Source: Hypomesus transpacificus
Lineage: Eukaryota > Chordata > Actinopteri > Osmeriformes > Osmeridae
Direction of reading: 5' to 3'
Length of the DNA stretch: 64,000 bases
Assembly (NCBI RefSeq): GCF_021917145.1
Contig: NC_061068.1
Span: 4,200,932 to 4,264,931, forward strand
A model generated the notes under the pieces. It searched no databases. It worked only from the letters and a program-made list of their open reading frames with translations, and was not told the origin of the DNA. Shown piece after piece: positions 1 to 19,506 of the stretch; the first letter of the stretch is position 1, and every line of letters starts with the position of its first letter. The position numbers were made by a program, and so were the translations under genes.

Positions 1-124
1 CGGTCTCAGACATCATACGGCTACGTAACAAAACGGTAACACACGCACACACGCTCTCTCTTCTACATGACCGTGTACCAGCCCACAGAGCAGGGACTTG
101 ACTGTACGTGTGTGTTGCGTGTAG

Positions 125-6453
<6,329 letters not shown>

Positions 6454-8570
6454 CCCACACACCCAAACACCCCGGCACAGGCACTGTTGGATTGCACTGG
6501 ACTCAACTGGGTCTGGTCTGAACTAGACTGGAGATGAGACTAGACCAGACTCTGTAGGATCTTGGTCACCTGACACTGGGCAGGTGGAACACATTGCATG
6601 GATCGCTCGATTCCACTATGGCTCCCGTCCTCTTGGGCCAGTTACTTCCCTCGAACCCAACCGCTTAACTCTCCCAAACATGCATGTTCCTGCATTAAGT
6701 TATTCAGATGACCGTTTGAGGGCACGTCAGACCTCTTTAAAGTATTCTTCCTCTTCAACGACGTGGTTGCACATTCTTAGTTTGCCTTCCTCTATTGGTA
6801 CGCATTGATCAATGTGTTTTGCTTTATGTCCGTCCATGTAACACCGCATCATAACTTGCCTGGCTTTCATGGATTCAGTTTAAGCTGAATTACCTACCAG
6901 AGAAAAAAAAACGGTTTAAGGGAAACATTGACCTAATTTACTGTACCTTTTTGTGCCTCATATAATCTGTTCATTTGTTGTTTCTCATCATTTGGTACTT
7001 ATTCAGCGATACTTTTCAAAAAACATTTGATTTGTTACTCATCTTGGTCACGGCTGCCTCCAGCCAAACTACCGGAACACGGAGGAGGAGAGCAGGAACT
7101 CAGACACAAGCAGCAACCGGAGAGACCACAGCATGTAACTCAGACACAAGCAGCAACCGTAGAGACCACAGCATGTAACTCAGACACAAGCAGCAACCGT
7201 AGAGACCACAGCATGTAACTCAGACACAAGCAGCAACCGTAGAGACCACAGCATGTAACTCAGACACAAGCAGCAACCGTAGAGACCACAGCATGTAACT
7301 CAGACACAAGCATTTTTTTATATCGTTCAAACTTTTGGTATTCATCCAGTTATTCCATGCATAGATGGACTATAGTTATGATGTTTTTCTATCTCGGATA
7401 GTAGTTACAGACAGACCAGTAGGAGGAGCATCAGGGAAAGTTTGTGCTTTTTTTGGTTTGATGTACAGAAATATACATATAAGTGCAAACTAGGGTTACA
7501 CTCAATTCTGTTTGGCCCTGTTGCTAATCTTCAGACACTCAAATTCTGTCCGCAAACCGCTGACAGTAACTCTGTGAATGAAATGGTTGTGGATAGAGTT
7601 AATGTGATGTCTAGTTGAGGGTTTGTTTGGCGTTCGTCAAGAGTGTTCACATTCTAAAGACCCTCTATAGACGTCTATAGATTCTCTATCAACTGTCTAC
7701 TTGGCCTGTACAATCTATAGACTCTTTAGACCATCTACAGACTTCCCTCTCGAACCTGTAAACCCTCTATAGACAGTTTATAGACCCTCTATAGATTTCC
7801 TATAGAGTCATGTGGAGCCACTCCAGACAGTGTTATACAAACTAGCCTCTCAGGGCTCGTGTCTCAGGTGTGTATAGTGATAACTCAACTAGACTTATTA
7901 CCCATGATCCTCTGCTCCCCAGCCTACATTTGACAAGCACAATTCACTTCTCTGGAAAAAGGTTACTGAAAAAGGGGAAATATTTGTACTGCCTTATCTT
8001 GTCCATATCCAGCTTTACTCTGTGCTTGCCTCATTGAAATAGTGGCTCCTCCAGATTGTATCGTGGTTTTGTTATGAGTTGAAGCAATTGAGTTATTTTG
8101 TATAAATCCTCTTAAGGTTTAACATATGGTTTGACATTCTGTATATGTACAGTAATTGATCCATTTCTGATTTGATTTGGGTTGTAGTTGTTGTGTCCAG
8201 GTTATATTATGTGGGATGGGCTAGTTCATCCTATCCAAGCCCACTGAAGTAGCTATCACTGGAAAGAAGATTTCAGCACTGCAATGTGAATGAATGAAGA
8301 ACTGGTATTAGCTGCCCATTTTTTCATTCCTTGGACAAAAAAATGAACTGAAATGTACTTACAATCCATGCCTTAAATTATGCAACAGAGGTCCTGAATT
8401 TGTTTTGATATCAGAGTTGAGATCTCTCTGATTTCAGTTTAAAGGAGATGGGATGAACACGTTCACCTCCTGAAAACCTGAACTGAAATCGAATTGTCTC
8501 AATCCCTGGGTCAAATCACGGTTTGATTTGTTTGTTGTTTGCCTATTAATAAAATGAAATAAAGATTTTA
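6454..8570 (+). other. stk4 3' untranslated region (inferred)
   Basis: No coding exon follows the stk4 stop. Two AATAAA signals at 8548-8553 and 8558-8563 are the likely polyadenylation site, giving a 3'UTR of about 2.1 kb. It contains a 40-bp minisatellite and, at about 7660-7810, a degenerate array of CTATAGAC-like units. Earlier polyadenylation cannot be excluded. Confidence 0.6.
7101..7311 (+). repeat. 40-bp minisatellite, 5.3 copies, in the stk4 3'UTR
   Basis: Unit starts fall at 7101, 7141, 7181, 7221 and 7261, with a partial unit from 7301. Copies are near identical; the first has CCGG where the others have CCGT. Repeats abut with no spacers, so this is not a CRISPR array. Confidence 0.95.
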
Positions 8571-10334
8571 AAGGGATTCAAAAGTGATTTCATCTTTAAA
8601 GTGACTCTGTGTGCTTAATCATAGAGAAAAGAGCCGTTTTAGCACAGTCATCTTGTGTTCAGTTCAATGTGTTCTGGACTCATTTCCAACTTTGATATCT
8701 TTGTGCTGTCTTCTCTGATATTGACCAACATAGCATGGATACATTTTTAATGAGGTAATTCTATGAATCTGATCTCCATCTCCTTCAAGATGTCTTGAGG
8801 TTTGGTTCAGTCCAAATACAACTTTGACATTAAATAAGCACATCTGGTCTTGGTTGCCAAATATATACTGTAGTGTTTTCTCACAGACATTCATGGCCTG
8901 TATCCACAGGAGGGTGAGATGATGGCAGTGGAAAGGCAGTGGAGGCCACACACTGTTCCACAGTATACCTTAGCTTTACTTGATTACAGTATTTTGTGCA
9001 ACGCCGTTTGCAAATGTATTTTTCATTACAATTCCATGATGTTTCATTTAGCTATGTGCATATAATTAAACCCTTTAAACACAGACATTGAGGACTTGTA
9101 CATCTGATCAAACGACCCTCAGATACTTCAAAAACGTCCTTGTGTTTTCCTTAGGTCTGTCACTTTGAGGAGCCTGTGTTATTCCTTTGATGAAATCTGT
9201 TCCCAAGCTGCTGAGTGAATCTCTAAGCTTTCCACATCAGCTTGAGTTTCATCTAATGCATAGGACAGGTCGTTCATGGCGGCCTGTTTTCCCAGGTCCG
9301 TCTGAGAGCATTCACACTGGTGCAGCTCAGGAACTGGGATTGCATCAGAATGAAGGTCCATCTTATCAGGCAGTTCTTTCAGGAAATACAATTTTTTTCA
9401 ATACAGTAATTCAATCGAAAATTGAATACGATTTCTGAACTTGTGCAACTGAAATTAAATGGATTCCAACTCTGGTTGCATCAGATTTAGTTTTTCTTAT
9501 AGTTTCAAATACATGTTCTATAAGCCCCACTACTATTCTTTTGCAACAAAATCAGCAAGAAGTCAGAAGTCATCGTTATTATAGTCGAGTGGATGTTATA
9601 GAGGAGATGTGTATGGTCACTGCAGCTGGAGCACACAGGCTTCTCCAAGGAAGACATCTGACAGGCTGGAAGGAACATTCAAGTGATAGCTTGATCCTTT
9701 TTTGTTGTTGTCTTATAGGCTTGCTAGCCTACAGTATACACTATGTACAAAGCTACGTAGCTACTTTTACATGAATTACAGCAAAGGTAGAGTTCCCTTT
9801 AACAACAATACATGTTGTTTAAGGGGAATCCTTTGTCTTCTATACTACAAACTAATGCTAGCCAGTTTATATTGACATAAAAGCAAGACAATGCTCAACA
9901 GTATAGTCTTTCTTTTCTCTGACTCCACATGCCAAGCAGCCACATTTACCAGTGTAAGAAGGAAGAATACTCTGAGCTGTGCGTTCTCATTTGGGCCGTT
10001 GTCTCCTGGGCTACACATCCCTACTCAACTAGCAACAAGCATGCTTGTCTTCTGCAGATCACCACTGCTATACTGTAAAGTCACTTTGTTGATGCACACA
10101 GACATGAACACCAGCCCAATGCTGCAGGTACCATATCACTTTGTAAGATAAGTTATGCGAAAAGGTTTTTACAGTTCATAAACTGTTGACTCTGTAAAGG
10201 TTTTTAGATGCTTTGAAAAATGAAAAAGAGATAAATGCATTATTAGTATGCTTATTACTTTAGCTTATGTCCATTGTGCCACTACCTTAGTAGTCATATC
10301 TCTCTAGTGAAACCCAATGCTAGTACAGAGACAC
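8571..10334. other. Intergenic region between stk4 and kcns1
   Basis: No gene recognised. It separates two convergent genes and must include the kcns1 3'UTR on the minus strand. I found no clear minus-strand AATAAA here. Short open frames at 8664-8951, 9187-9438 and 9891-10151 have no recognisable domain. Confidence 0.6.
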
Positions 10335-13300
10335 TCAGAGTTGATACACATCCTTCTTCCTGTCCAGAGTTGAAGGATAGTCCACATAACTATAGTTTAC
10401 CTCCCCTCCCTCCTCCTCGTCCTCCACTTCTTCTTCCTCCTCGTCCTCCTCCTCATCTAAACACCGGCTATCCCCATCAGATCCCTCGTCACCCTCCTCA
10501 TCTTCCTCGTCATTGTCGTCCTCCTCTTCATCATGCTCGTCACACCTGACCCTGATCCTCTTCCTGTTATTGTTCCTGACGGAAGCTTCCAGGGCCTTCT
10601 GCTTGCGATAGAAGTGGGAGAACTTGTTGAAGATGATGGTGATGGGCAGCGCCACCACCAGGGTGCCCCCCAGAATGCAGCCGCCTGCTGCCAGTTTGCC
10701 TGCCACCGTCACCGGCACGACGTCCCCGTACCCCACGGTGGTCATGGAGACGGTACCCCACCACCAGCAGGCTGGTATTGTGTCGAGGCCGACGTCTTCC
10801 TCGTACTCTGCGGTGTACGCCATCCCTGAGAACACCGACACGCCTACTGCCAGGTACAGCAGTAGGATGCCCACCTCACGGTAACTGTGCTGCACAGGAC
10901 ACAAAATGGAGGATGGAGGAACACTGTTGGTGGGACAGAGTATAACAGGTTATGGAGAGCAAGGCATGATATAAAGGACTAGGGGTTTCTAAAGAAGCAT
11001 ATATAGGTGGACTACTATTGACTGAGGAATAATCCTTTTAGGCTTTGCAAGTGAAAGACCCGGCTATGCTCAATATTTATATACAGCAGTTTCTTTGTAG
11101 TCTAGTATAAAATGACTGTGAACTTCAAGTGCATTTACTTCAAATAGACATTCTCAGACAGATATCGACATTGCGGGACAGTAGAGGTCAGGCTGGGATC
11201 GAATATAGCGTCCTGTAATTCTCTGCTCTTCTGGGAGTTTCCGCAGAGATACCACAGAAGAACTGAGCCTTCCTAGATCCCCCATCAATTATGTAACACC
11301 CTCCTCTACACCTGAACACTCGGCTTAAAACAGATACCATGTAAGCGCACCATTTCATAGTCGAAACAGCTGTTCACCTAAAGGCACTTTGCGCACTTTA
11401 TGAAATACAGGTGCACTCCAAGTTTGAATCTGACTCAATCAAGGCAGAAGTCCTTATTGACAGTTGGGCGGAAAAATATCCAATGCAGATACATGATATT
11501 GTGTGGTATGATACTTTAGAGCTGATTACAGCAGTGAGGTAAGACAAGTTACATTTATTGTACACGTATCTTGTGTATGAGAAAGCCATAGTAGACATTG
11601 ATAAGTGAAAATCCATGATCCATGCTATGTTTTGTGATATAATAGTAGTAGCTATTCTCAGAGCACTGTAGCAGTATGAATTGTCCCTATCAGTGGCAGG
11701 ACATATACATAACAGTTTTCAGAAATCAGTTTCGAGCAGATAAAATGTATCAAACCAAGCTTACAAGAAAAGCAAACGAATTTACGTGAACTATTTTAGA
11801 GTTTAAAAGGTAAACAACCAAAATGGGTTGTAGGGGTTTTTAGAGGACAAACAAAGAAACTTCACACAATGATTTTTATTAGCATAACCTGTGTATTTAA
11901 ACCCTACAGTATAGTGCTGTAGTTTGCTTGGCCACCCACTGTGGAATGTAGATCCCTGGAAGTGTCTGGTCAGCATCACTACCTGTGTTACTGTGTTAGT
12001 ATGTCAGGGTGGTATGTTGTGAACAACTGTTAGTGTTTCCTACCCGTAGCGTAGCGCCCAGGGAGCGCAGGCCCGTGGAGTGTCTGGCCAGCTTCAACAC
12101 CCTGAAGACCCTCATCAGTCTCAGCACCTGCACCAGCCGCCCCAGATCTCCCAGCTCCGAATCGCCCCCCGCCGCCAGGTCGAACACCAGCGTGATGTAG
12201 ATGGGCACCACGGACACCATGTCGATCATGTTCAGCGGGTGGCGGAAGAACTTACGGCGGTTGGGCGCCAGGAACATGCGTGTGACCACCTCGGCGGTGA
12301 ACCAGCAGGTGCACAACACCTGTCATATTACTGTCAAACGTGAGTTTTGAAAAGAACATCCGTAGATGTACAGACGTACAGATGCGCACATAGATACATA
12401 CACACATAGGTTGATTACTGACTGACCTCCAGGGTCTGCATGGTGGGGTCATCCAGCAGTTTGCCGTCTGCGTCAAAGTTCTGGTACTCTGGGATGCTGT
12501 TGATACACATGGTGGAGATGGAGGTGAGCACCACACAGATGGACAGCAGACTAAAGAGCTTGGAGGGGATGGAGTAGCCAGGGTTCTCCAGGGTCAGCCA
12601 CAGGCACTTCCTCATTTGGCCAAAGCGCACATCCTAGGACAGGGGCGGCACGTCGGGGCGGGGGGAGGGGGGAGGGGGAGGGGAGGGGGGCAAGGCAGGT
12701 AGACCAGGAACCAACAGGGTTTGATTTTGACTGAATACTGAACACAGCTTTTTGAAACTTTGAATGGATATTCAACCCCCCTCCTTCCCCAGCTCACCTG
12801 GAAGTGGAGCATGTCTCTGTTGAGGTCTGAGATCTCATCCACGGACGTGTCCACACTGCTCACCTCACTATCTTCATCCCAGCTGCGATGGCGGCTCTCC
12901 AGCTTGCGGTCATGGTAACGGTAACTGCAGCAGCTGTCCAGAAAATACTCATTGATGCCCCAGTACTCTATCTCCTAGAGAAAAGAGGAGATGATTTGTT
13001 ACAAAATCTACTTGCTTCCATCCCTTCCCAATCCCTCCCTCCTTGTCTCTCTCTTTTCCATCCCCACCTGGCTGAAGGAGAAAACACAGAGCTCCTCCAT
13101 GATGTGAAGCTTGCCCGTCTGGTAAAAATGGAGAACGTAGGGGAACAGACCCGGGTTCCGGTCGAAGTAGAACTCCCTCTGCTGAACGTCATAGTCGTCG
13201 CACACCTGCAGGATGGCCTCTTCCGACTCACAGGCCAGCAGGCGGCCCAGGCGCGTGTCTGGAAACTTCCGCAGTGTGCTGGAGCACAGGCTGCGCTTCA

Positions 13301-13373
13301 GCCCGCCCACGTTGACATGCACCAGGGGGTCCTCGGGGTCCTGGACCCAGCCGGGGAAGCTCTCCTGCACCAT
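10335..13373 (-). CDS. kcns1: Voltage-gated K+ channel modulatory subunit Kv9.1-like
   Basis: Electrically silent Kv alpha subunit that joins Kv2 channels at the plasma membrane and changes their gating. Five coding exons on the minus strand: 13373-13068, 12974-12798, 12633-12427, 12319-12044 and 10889-10335, all phase 0, together 506 residues. The start ATG at 13373 has G at -3 and +4; an acceptor lies just upstream (exon from about 13390). Parts in order: T1 tetramerisation domain (VNVGG to CVFSFSQ), linker, S1 ([13 protein letters not shown]), S3, S4 ([16 protein letters not shown]), S5, pore TVGYGD (about 373-378) and S6 with ALPIT in place of the Kv PVP motif, as in silent subunits. S5-S6 is closest to KCNS1 from memory. 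Position tail to tail with stk4 supports kcns1 over kcns2. The C-terminus is unusual: an Asp/Glu-rich stretch at about 439-485. Confidence 0.92.
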
Positions 13374-13437
13374 GTCGGCCCCCTCCTTCACTGGAATACA
13401 CACAGAGACACCCTGCCTAGTCTTATGGCCCCCTACA

Positions 13438-13478
<41 letters not shown>

Positions 13479-15859
13479 TACACACACAAAGAACAAAATG
13501 CCTACTCAAGGAAATAAAACAGTTATCTATCCCTCCCAGTCGTATAATCTAGCATGGTTTTTCTCAGCTGAGGTAACCTATGTGCATTTTGATAATGGTA
13601 CAGTAATTGCATTTTATTGGACAATATGGGGAATTAGCGTCTATGCCTCAAAGTTTATGTAATGATCCAGTAGTCTCTGCAGACTGAAGCTAAACAGATT
13701 AAACACACTCTCTGCCTGCTGACACAGCACACTTTACACAGACCACTTTTATAAGATCGCCCGTCTCACTACCCTTGAGCTAAAAGCCTCATAAAATGTA
13801 GAGATCCTGTTCTCTCTGGTGCCTAGTTTGGAAAGAAAATGCAGGCCAGTTCACCTTCCTTTGGCCTAACCCAACAAACCAATAGGCATATCACACGCTT
13901 TGAAGAAAGGGAAAGTGAAATGAGGTGGCTTGCAATACCATTTTTACCTCAGGTGGGTGGGCGGTTAGTGGATTACACTTTTGACCTGTGAACATTATTA
14001 CTTTTCTTTTCTTGTGGACACCTGATTTATTTTGGCAAGTGTCATCTGAAATAGACTGTGAAGTACACTCTGAAATAGGTGGTGAAGGTAGGTCTGTACT
14101 TCCCTCACTCTTTGTCTCTGTCTCTCTCTCTCTTATGCCGCTGATCATAAACCTTGCTGTAAACGCCTGTGGCATTGATCGGTCACGGACACGGTGCTCT
14201 CACACAGGGGGTCCCCACCCTTTCCTTGCCGCCCTTTTTTACACAAGTAGGGAGGGTGATACTTCATTCTCATGCGTAGATGTTTGACGCTAAGTAAACA
14301 GAAAATCCTTACGTCCCTTGTGTTTTCTTCCAAGATATTGTCTACCTTATGAACACAGCCAATGATGGATGTAAGCGTAGCCTAAACATGCACCGTGGAG
14401 TTACCAACGGAGCCCAGTCCTACAGGGGTTCCCTAGCAGTTTGCGAAACGATGATTAAGTGGTTTAAGCCTGTGCTTTAAACGAAGCCATGAACTGTTGA
14501 TACAGGCCAGTAGGCTATTTGGCTACCTTAGCAAGAACTTGGCCAGCAACGTGCATGTCCAGGTGAAGCCGTTTGTGACGGGACGGTAGCCTACCAGCGG
14601 CACAGCATGGCCCTACTACTAGGAGGAATGTAATTAACCAGGCTTACATGTTTTTAATATAGGGTAGCCAAAATTTGACCTCTGGCTGTTTATGTTACAG
14701 GGTTTCTTTCAGATAAATTATATTAAGACGATGTATCTCAGAATTCCCAAGGGAATTGCCTACTCTACGCATACAGACAATAAGTCGATGTTATTCAGAG
14801 GAAAAGAGCAGCCCTCCGATTTAGATCACAGCAAAGGAAAATGTCGTATACACATATACAGACATCAAACTTTGTTTTCTTTACAAACATTAGATCATTT
14901 AAAGGAGACATACCTTAAAGTTAAGTGCGCTTCTTTATCTTAACCTGGGTTGCATCATGGACAATAGGCCTGCTTCTATCCCATTGTTTAATCAAGACAA
15001 GTTTATCATTATTAAACATCCAGAAGAAGCCATTTCATTTTGAAAACTAAAAAAAAAGGTCGGCACTTAATCCTCTAAATATATAACTTAGGCAGCCTAT
15101 CCCAGTCTACTCAAATTGTTAAATTTCCGTTAAGCTTTCGAAATTCTATCTTATAATAGTTGTTCACCTTGCTCCCTGCTCCGTCACGTTCTTGACAGCC
15201 TACCATCAGTGCCCCATTCCCCGCTGTGATTTCGGGCTTGTCTGTACAATCAAGAAGAGGTTCATCGGCATTCTACGCCACTCTTCGGTTCGTGTCGAAT
15301 TTATGTCTCGCCAACTTGCCTTGCTCTGAAATCTGTATAAAGTTCCCAACATCAAGGATTTCTACCGAGAATGCATGACATTTCCACAAGAAGGTATATT
15401 TCAGTTGCACAACTTCAATAAATCAGATAATAAGAGCAGTCGTAGAAAGCCGTAGATTTTGTCCGTTTATGTCCATTTACAGAACACAAAGAAACAATTA
15501 AGTGTAGTTACACTATAAGTGTGTTGTAGCAATATAATCGATGATGCCTTTTTCATTCGTAGTCGATTTAAACGGGTTCTTGAATGCACAATGAGCGTGA
15601 GTGCTTAACCTTGTGTTAATAAAAAGTCATTCTGGCAATATCTTAATTTACACAATCGTTGACTTTTAAGACACACCAATGAAAATATATTGGGTGTTTG
15701 TCCTTGACAAGTGCTACATCTAGTGTTCAAATTCCTCCACTGCACCTCCACTTTACCATGACAAATATGTGATCATGAATAAGGTAGCATAGCTGCAAAT
15801 AGCTGCCCATATCTTACTGCCCTGTCCCAGTAATGAATAGTGCTGGCCAAGTCTGCACA
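13374..15859. other. kcns1 upstream region
   Basis: No coding exon recognised. A (TC)n(AC)n microsatellite lies at about 13438-13488, just upstream of the first kcns1 coding exon. Non-coding kcns1 exons and the promoter are probably in this 2.5 kb but cannot be placed by eye. Confidence 0.55.
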
Positions 15860-17073
15860 TTACCCTTCCCTTACAAGAAGGTATTCTTTCGAGCACCTAC
15901 TGGCCTGACAATGATGGGATATTCTGTCGTATGAGATGTGTATCTTTATCTTCATTCTTTCAAAACACTTTCCAACTTTATTTATACCTCCTCCCCCACA
16001 TACCTCCAGCTTTCTCCTTGCACCCTTAAAACTCTTACTTTTCCTTTGAGCAGCATTGGGCCTGACCCTTGGAGGAGTTTGTCTGCAAGACAGGGAAACT
16101 TTGATGCAGTTCAGCATCTTCTGGTCCCTGACCCCGTAGATGAGTGGGCTGAGGAGGCGAGGCAGGATGCTGGTGAACAGGAAGTTGGTGAACAGGATGG
16201 TGGTGCGTTGCTGGGGGAAGGCGTAGAGAAGGACCATGTTGGTGAGCGGGGTGAAGTAGGCCAGCACACAGATCAGGAGTTGGAGTGCGTGGAGCAGGAT
16301 GGTGTTGCGGGCCTTCATGGCTGAGGCCTGATCCGTAGTGGCCCTCCTCGCGGCAAACATGACCCTGAGGTAGGTGACGATCAGCGTTAGGAAGACAAAG
16401 GACAGGTTAATGACCTGGACGGCCACGGATTGGTCTTGGTGGAACGGCGTATATTTTACGGCGGCTACGAATCTGAGAGGAGAAGATGGCAAGAGGCTGT
16501 GTGACGAGCAGGAGAATGATGTCACTCAGACTAGGAACCAGGGAGACACACCAGATCAGACCAATCAGAACATACGTGCGGCGGACGATGCAGATCTGGG
16601 CGTGGTGGAGCGGGCGGCACACGGCGATGTAGCGCTCCACCGCCATGCCCGCCAGGTTGAACGGGCTGTTCCGATCGGTCGTCGTCGCCAGAAGCACAAG
16701 GAAGCAGCAGAAGGATAGGTTGATAAAGGGAACGAGGTACGACAGGATCTGCATCACAATAAGAATTATAAGTTAACGTTCATCGATTCGATGACATCTT
16801 TTGCAATCGGTGCACATTTTTTGACTCGCTCCCTAAGCAAACCCAACTGAATCATAGTGACTCCATGCTGACCTGTAGAAACACTGCAATGGTCAGCATG
16901 AGGCTGTCGTTGAGTACCAGGTGTATATAGAGAATGTAACACGGGTCACGCTGGAATGTGGCATTCCGGAAGAAGATGTACACAAAGAAACCGTTGATGG
17001 TGTTGATGAGGACACCCAGAAAGCAACTGACAAAGTTCTTGATGAAATCATCCAGTGTGGTTGTGGAGTTCAT
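15860..17073 (-). pseudogene. OR1: odorant receptor (131-2-like), apparent frameshift
   Basis: Seven-helix odorant receptor, the most divergent of the twelve. Exon 1 (17073-16873, 67 codons, MNSTTTLDDF to TIAVFLQ) covers TM1 and most of TM2. Exon 2 starts at 16748 (ILSYLVPF) and holds SFCC, MAVERYIAVC and PLHHAQIC. Around 16460-16490, in ECL2, the frame changes: upstream it reads PLAIFSSQI, downstream (to the stop at 15860) RFVAAVKYTPF, LSFVFLTL, KARNTILLHALQ and SPLIYGVRDQK. No splice pair lies at the switch, so a one-base indel is the simplest reading, making this a recent pseudogene or a sequence error. Its single coding intron (124 bp) sits within TM2, unlike its neighbours. The C-terminal tail is long and basic. 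A possible 5' non-coding exon ends at 17227. Confidence 0.75.
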
Positions 17074-17093
17074 AGCATCTGTGGTTGGTCTCA

Positions 17094-17120
17094 CTGCACA
17101 CACACACACACACACACACC
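17094..17120 (+). repeat. (CA)n microsatellite upstream of the OR1 start codon
   Basis: Short CA run in the pyrimidine/GT-rich acceptor region just 5' of OR1 exon 1 on the minus strand. Confidence 0.8.
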
Positions 17121-17462
17121 CAAACACACAGTACATTGAAATACAGCTTGTTAGAGCACTTTCTTCAGATCCTTACTTGTCACTCACAATCACAGAGAAA
17201 CAATTCTGTATACAACATGCATTTACCTTGAGGAAATGAAGCAGAATCTCAGAACTAGAGTACATTACAACACAATACAGTCCTAAACTGAAAAGAAAAT
17301 GCTTCCCACCTCATTGTGAATGGAAAACACAGGTAAAAAAAAGTGACAACTGAATGTTGTCATACTACTACTACTATTTTTCTGTAGATCCGTACACATA
17401 TGCTTACTGTGATCACTGTTAGAGTACCACCTACCTCAGTGCAGGAGCCCGGGAAGGAACCG

Positions 17463-17577
17463 ACACACACCTGGTCACAGTCACACACACCTGGTCACAG
17501 TCACACACACCTGATCACAGTCACACACACCTGATCACAGTCACACACACCTGATCACAGTCACACACACCTGATCC
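17463..17577 (+). repeat. 20-bp minisatellite between OR1 and OR2
   Basis: About 5.7 copies of a 20-bp unit (CTGATCACAGTCACACACAC; the first two copies carry CTGGTC). The surrounding 17.2-18.3 kb contains nothing else I recognise. Confidence 0.93.
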
Positions 17578-18326
17578 CACTAACTATGTCTGTTTGAGTA
17601 ACTGATTGTTGGGCTGATCGGACTGCCTGGCTGTCCGCCCTGCTAACAACCTTCCTGTCCCTGTCTATGGGACCAGCAGGTAAAACAAGAAGGTAGAGGT
17701 TTATATAGCTGCTCTCTGAATGAGAAATGAGAGAAGAATGTCTGTAGGAACCAGCTGAAATGGGCAGAGAGAGAGATGCCTTGTTTTGATAGTTGTAATG
17801 ATGTATCAATTGAAATAGAGTCTTAGTCTGTTTCTGAAGTTAAGGTTCATCATTATGTGGTATTTCATAAGGATTTTACATATGTATATATTACATATGT
17901 GTAAAAACCTTAATTGAATATCGATATCAGACCAGTAAAAATAATATTCAATTAATGGATGTTTATAGATCCATGTGTATGATAATTTTATTTACAGAAA
18001 CACATTTCCATTACTGGGTATGATCTTAGATTTGCAGGCCTATGATGCATATTTATTAGCTTTCTGCAACCATGTAGTGAGGTGTTTTGCAACCTTGGTA
18101 ATACAGATTAATGTGTAAGCTAACAAAGCAATCTTAAATACAAGGCCTAGATGTTTGTGTATATTATTTGCACTTTTTCATCAACCTGTAGTCACTAGAA
18201 AAATCTGTAACAGTCAGCATTGTTTTGTACAGGATAAAGTCGATTCTTTTTTTGTCTTATTAGACAGCACCAGAAACCTGGTGAAATATTTATTTTAGTA
18301 AATGGCAGAAAACAGATCGTTCAGGA
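17578..18326. other. Intergenic region between OR1 and OR2
   Basis: AT-rich and without recognisable genes. On the minus strand it should contain the 3'UTR of OR2. Confidence 0.5.
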
Positions 18327-19463
18327 TCATTTTAACTTCATCAGAACGCTGGGCCTGACACGGCTGGTCCCGCCTCGACAGGTCAGGTGGCGGGCCCAGT
18401 ACTTCCTGAACTTCTCATCCCGAAAACCGTAAATCATAGGACTGAGGAAGCGTGGGATGATGTAGACCAGCAGAAAGTTGACATAACGGATCTCTAGGCT
18501 GTACAGGGGGAACAACGCGATGAGCTGCGCTTGCATGGAAGGGACTACAAAGGCCAGCATGCATAGCAGCAGCTGCACGCCATGGAGCGCCACAGTGTTC
18601 CTGGCCTTCTTCACAGAGACCAGGTTAGAGGAGGCAGCGCGTGCCGCCAGCATGATCTTGCAGTAGGTATAGAGCAGGGTCAGGGCAACAAATGAGAAGT
18701 ACAGACTATCGAACACCAGGTTCTTAGTGTAAATAGAGCTGTGACGAAAGAGAAGAGATTGGTCGCAGAAGATAGAGATGTAGAAGAATCCGGGGCTCTC
18801 TTTGGCCAGGGTGATGAAGAGGTCCGTCAGGGGTACAATCGCCGTCAGAGCGAGGATGAAGATGATGAGGACTATGGTTCGAGGCACGGTGCACATGTGG
18901 CCGTAGTGTAGTGGGAAGCAGATGGAGATGTAACGCTCCAGGGACATGCCTGCCAGGATGAGGGGGGTGGAGCGAGTAGTCAGCACGGCTGTCATCACCT
19001 GGAGAGGAGGATGGAAGAGAGAAGAGATACATGATAAGAATCGACGAGTCTTTATGGTATTCTCTCACTCAGATGGTCCCCCAGACATCACACACAAACA
19101 TCCACACACACACACACATATACAACACACGTACGTACACCCACACATTGTACATCGAAACACACTTTACCAGCAGGCAGCAGATGGAGGCGTGAATCTT
19201 GAAGAAGATGTAGCTGACCACGTAGAGGGTTGTGACCAGGGTGAGCAGCAGCGCATCGTTGACCACCATGTAGATGAACATGATGTAGCGTGGATCTTCA
19301 AAGAACGACGAATGCCTGTGACAAGAAAGCTTAGACTGTCAGTTACTTGGTCCTGTACTGAGCAAACAATCGTAGTCTGAGTAAACATTTAAAAACAATA
19401 TTTGAACTAGAGTGGTTGGCTACCTACAAACACGCACAGTGTGCACACACAGTGTGCACACAC

Positions 19464-19506
<43 letters not shown>

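Noticed and set aside
7101-7311. CRISPR-like repeats
   Set aside because: Units abut without spacers and the genome is eukaryotic.
10274-10549. Plus-strand proline/histidine-rich open frame
   Set aside because: Antisense to the acidic tail of kcns1.
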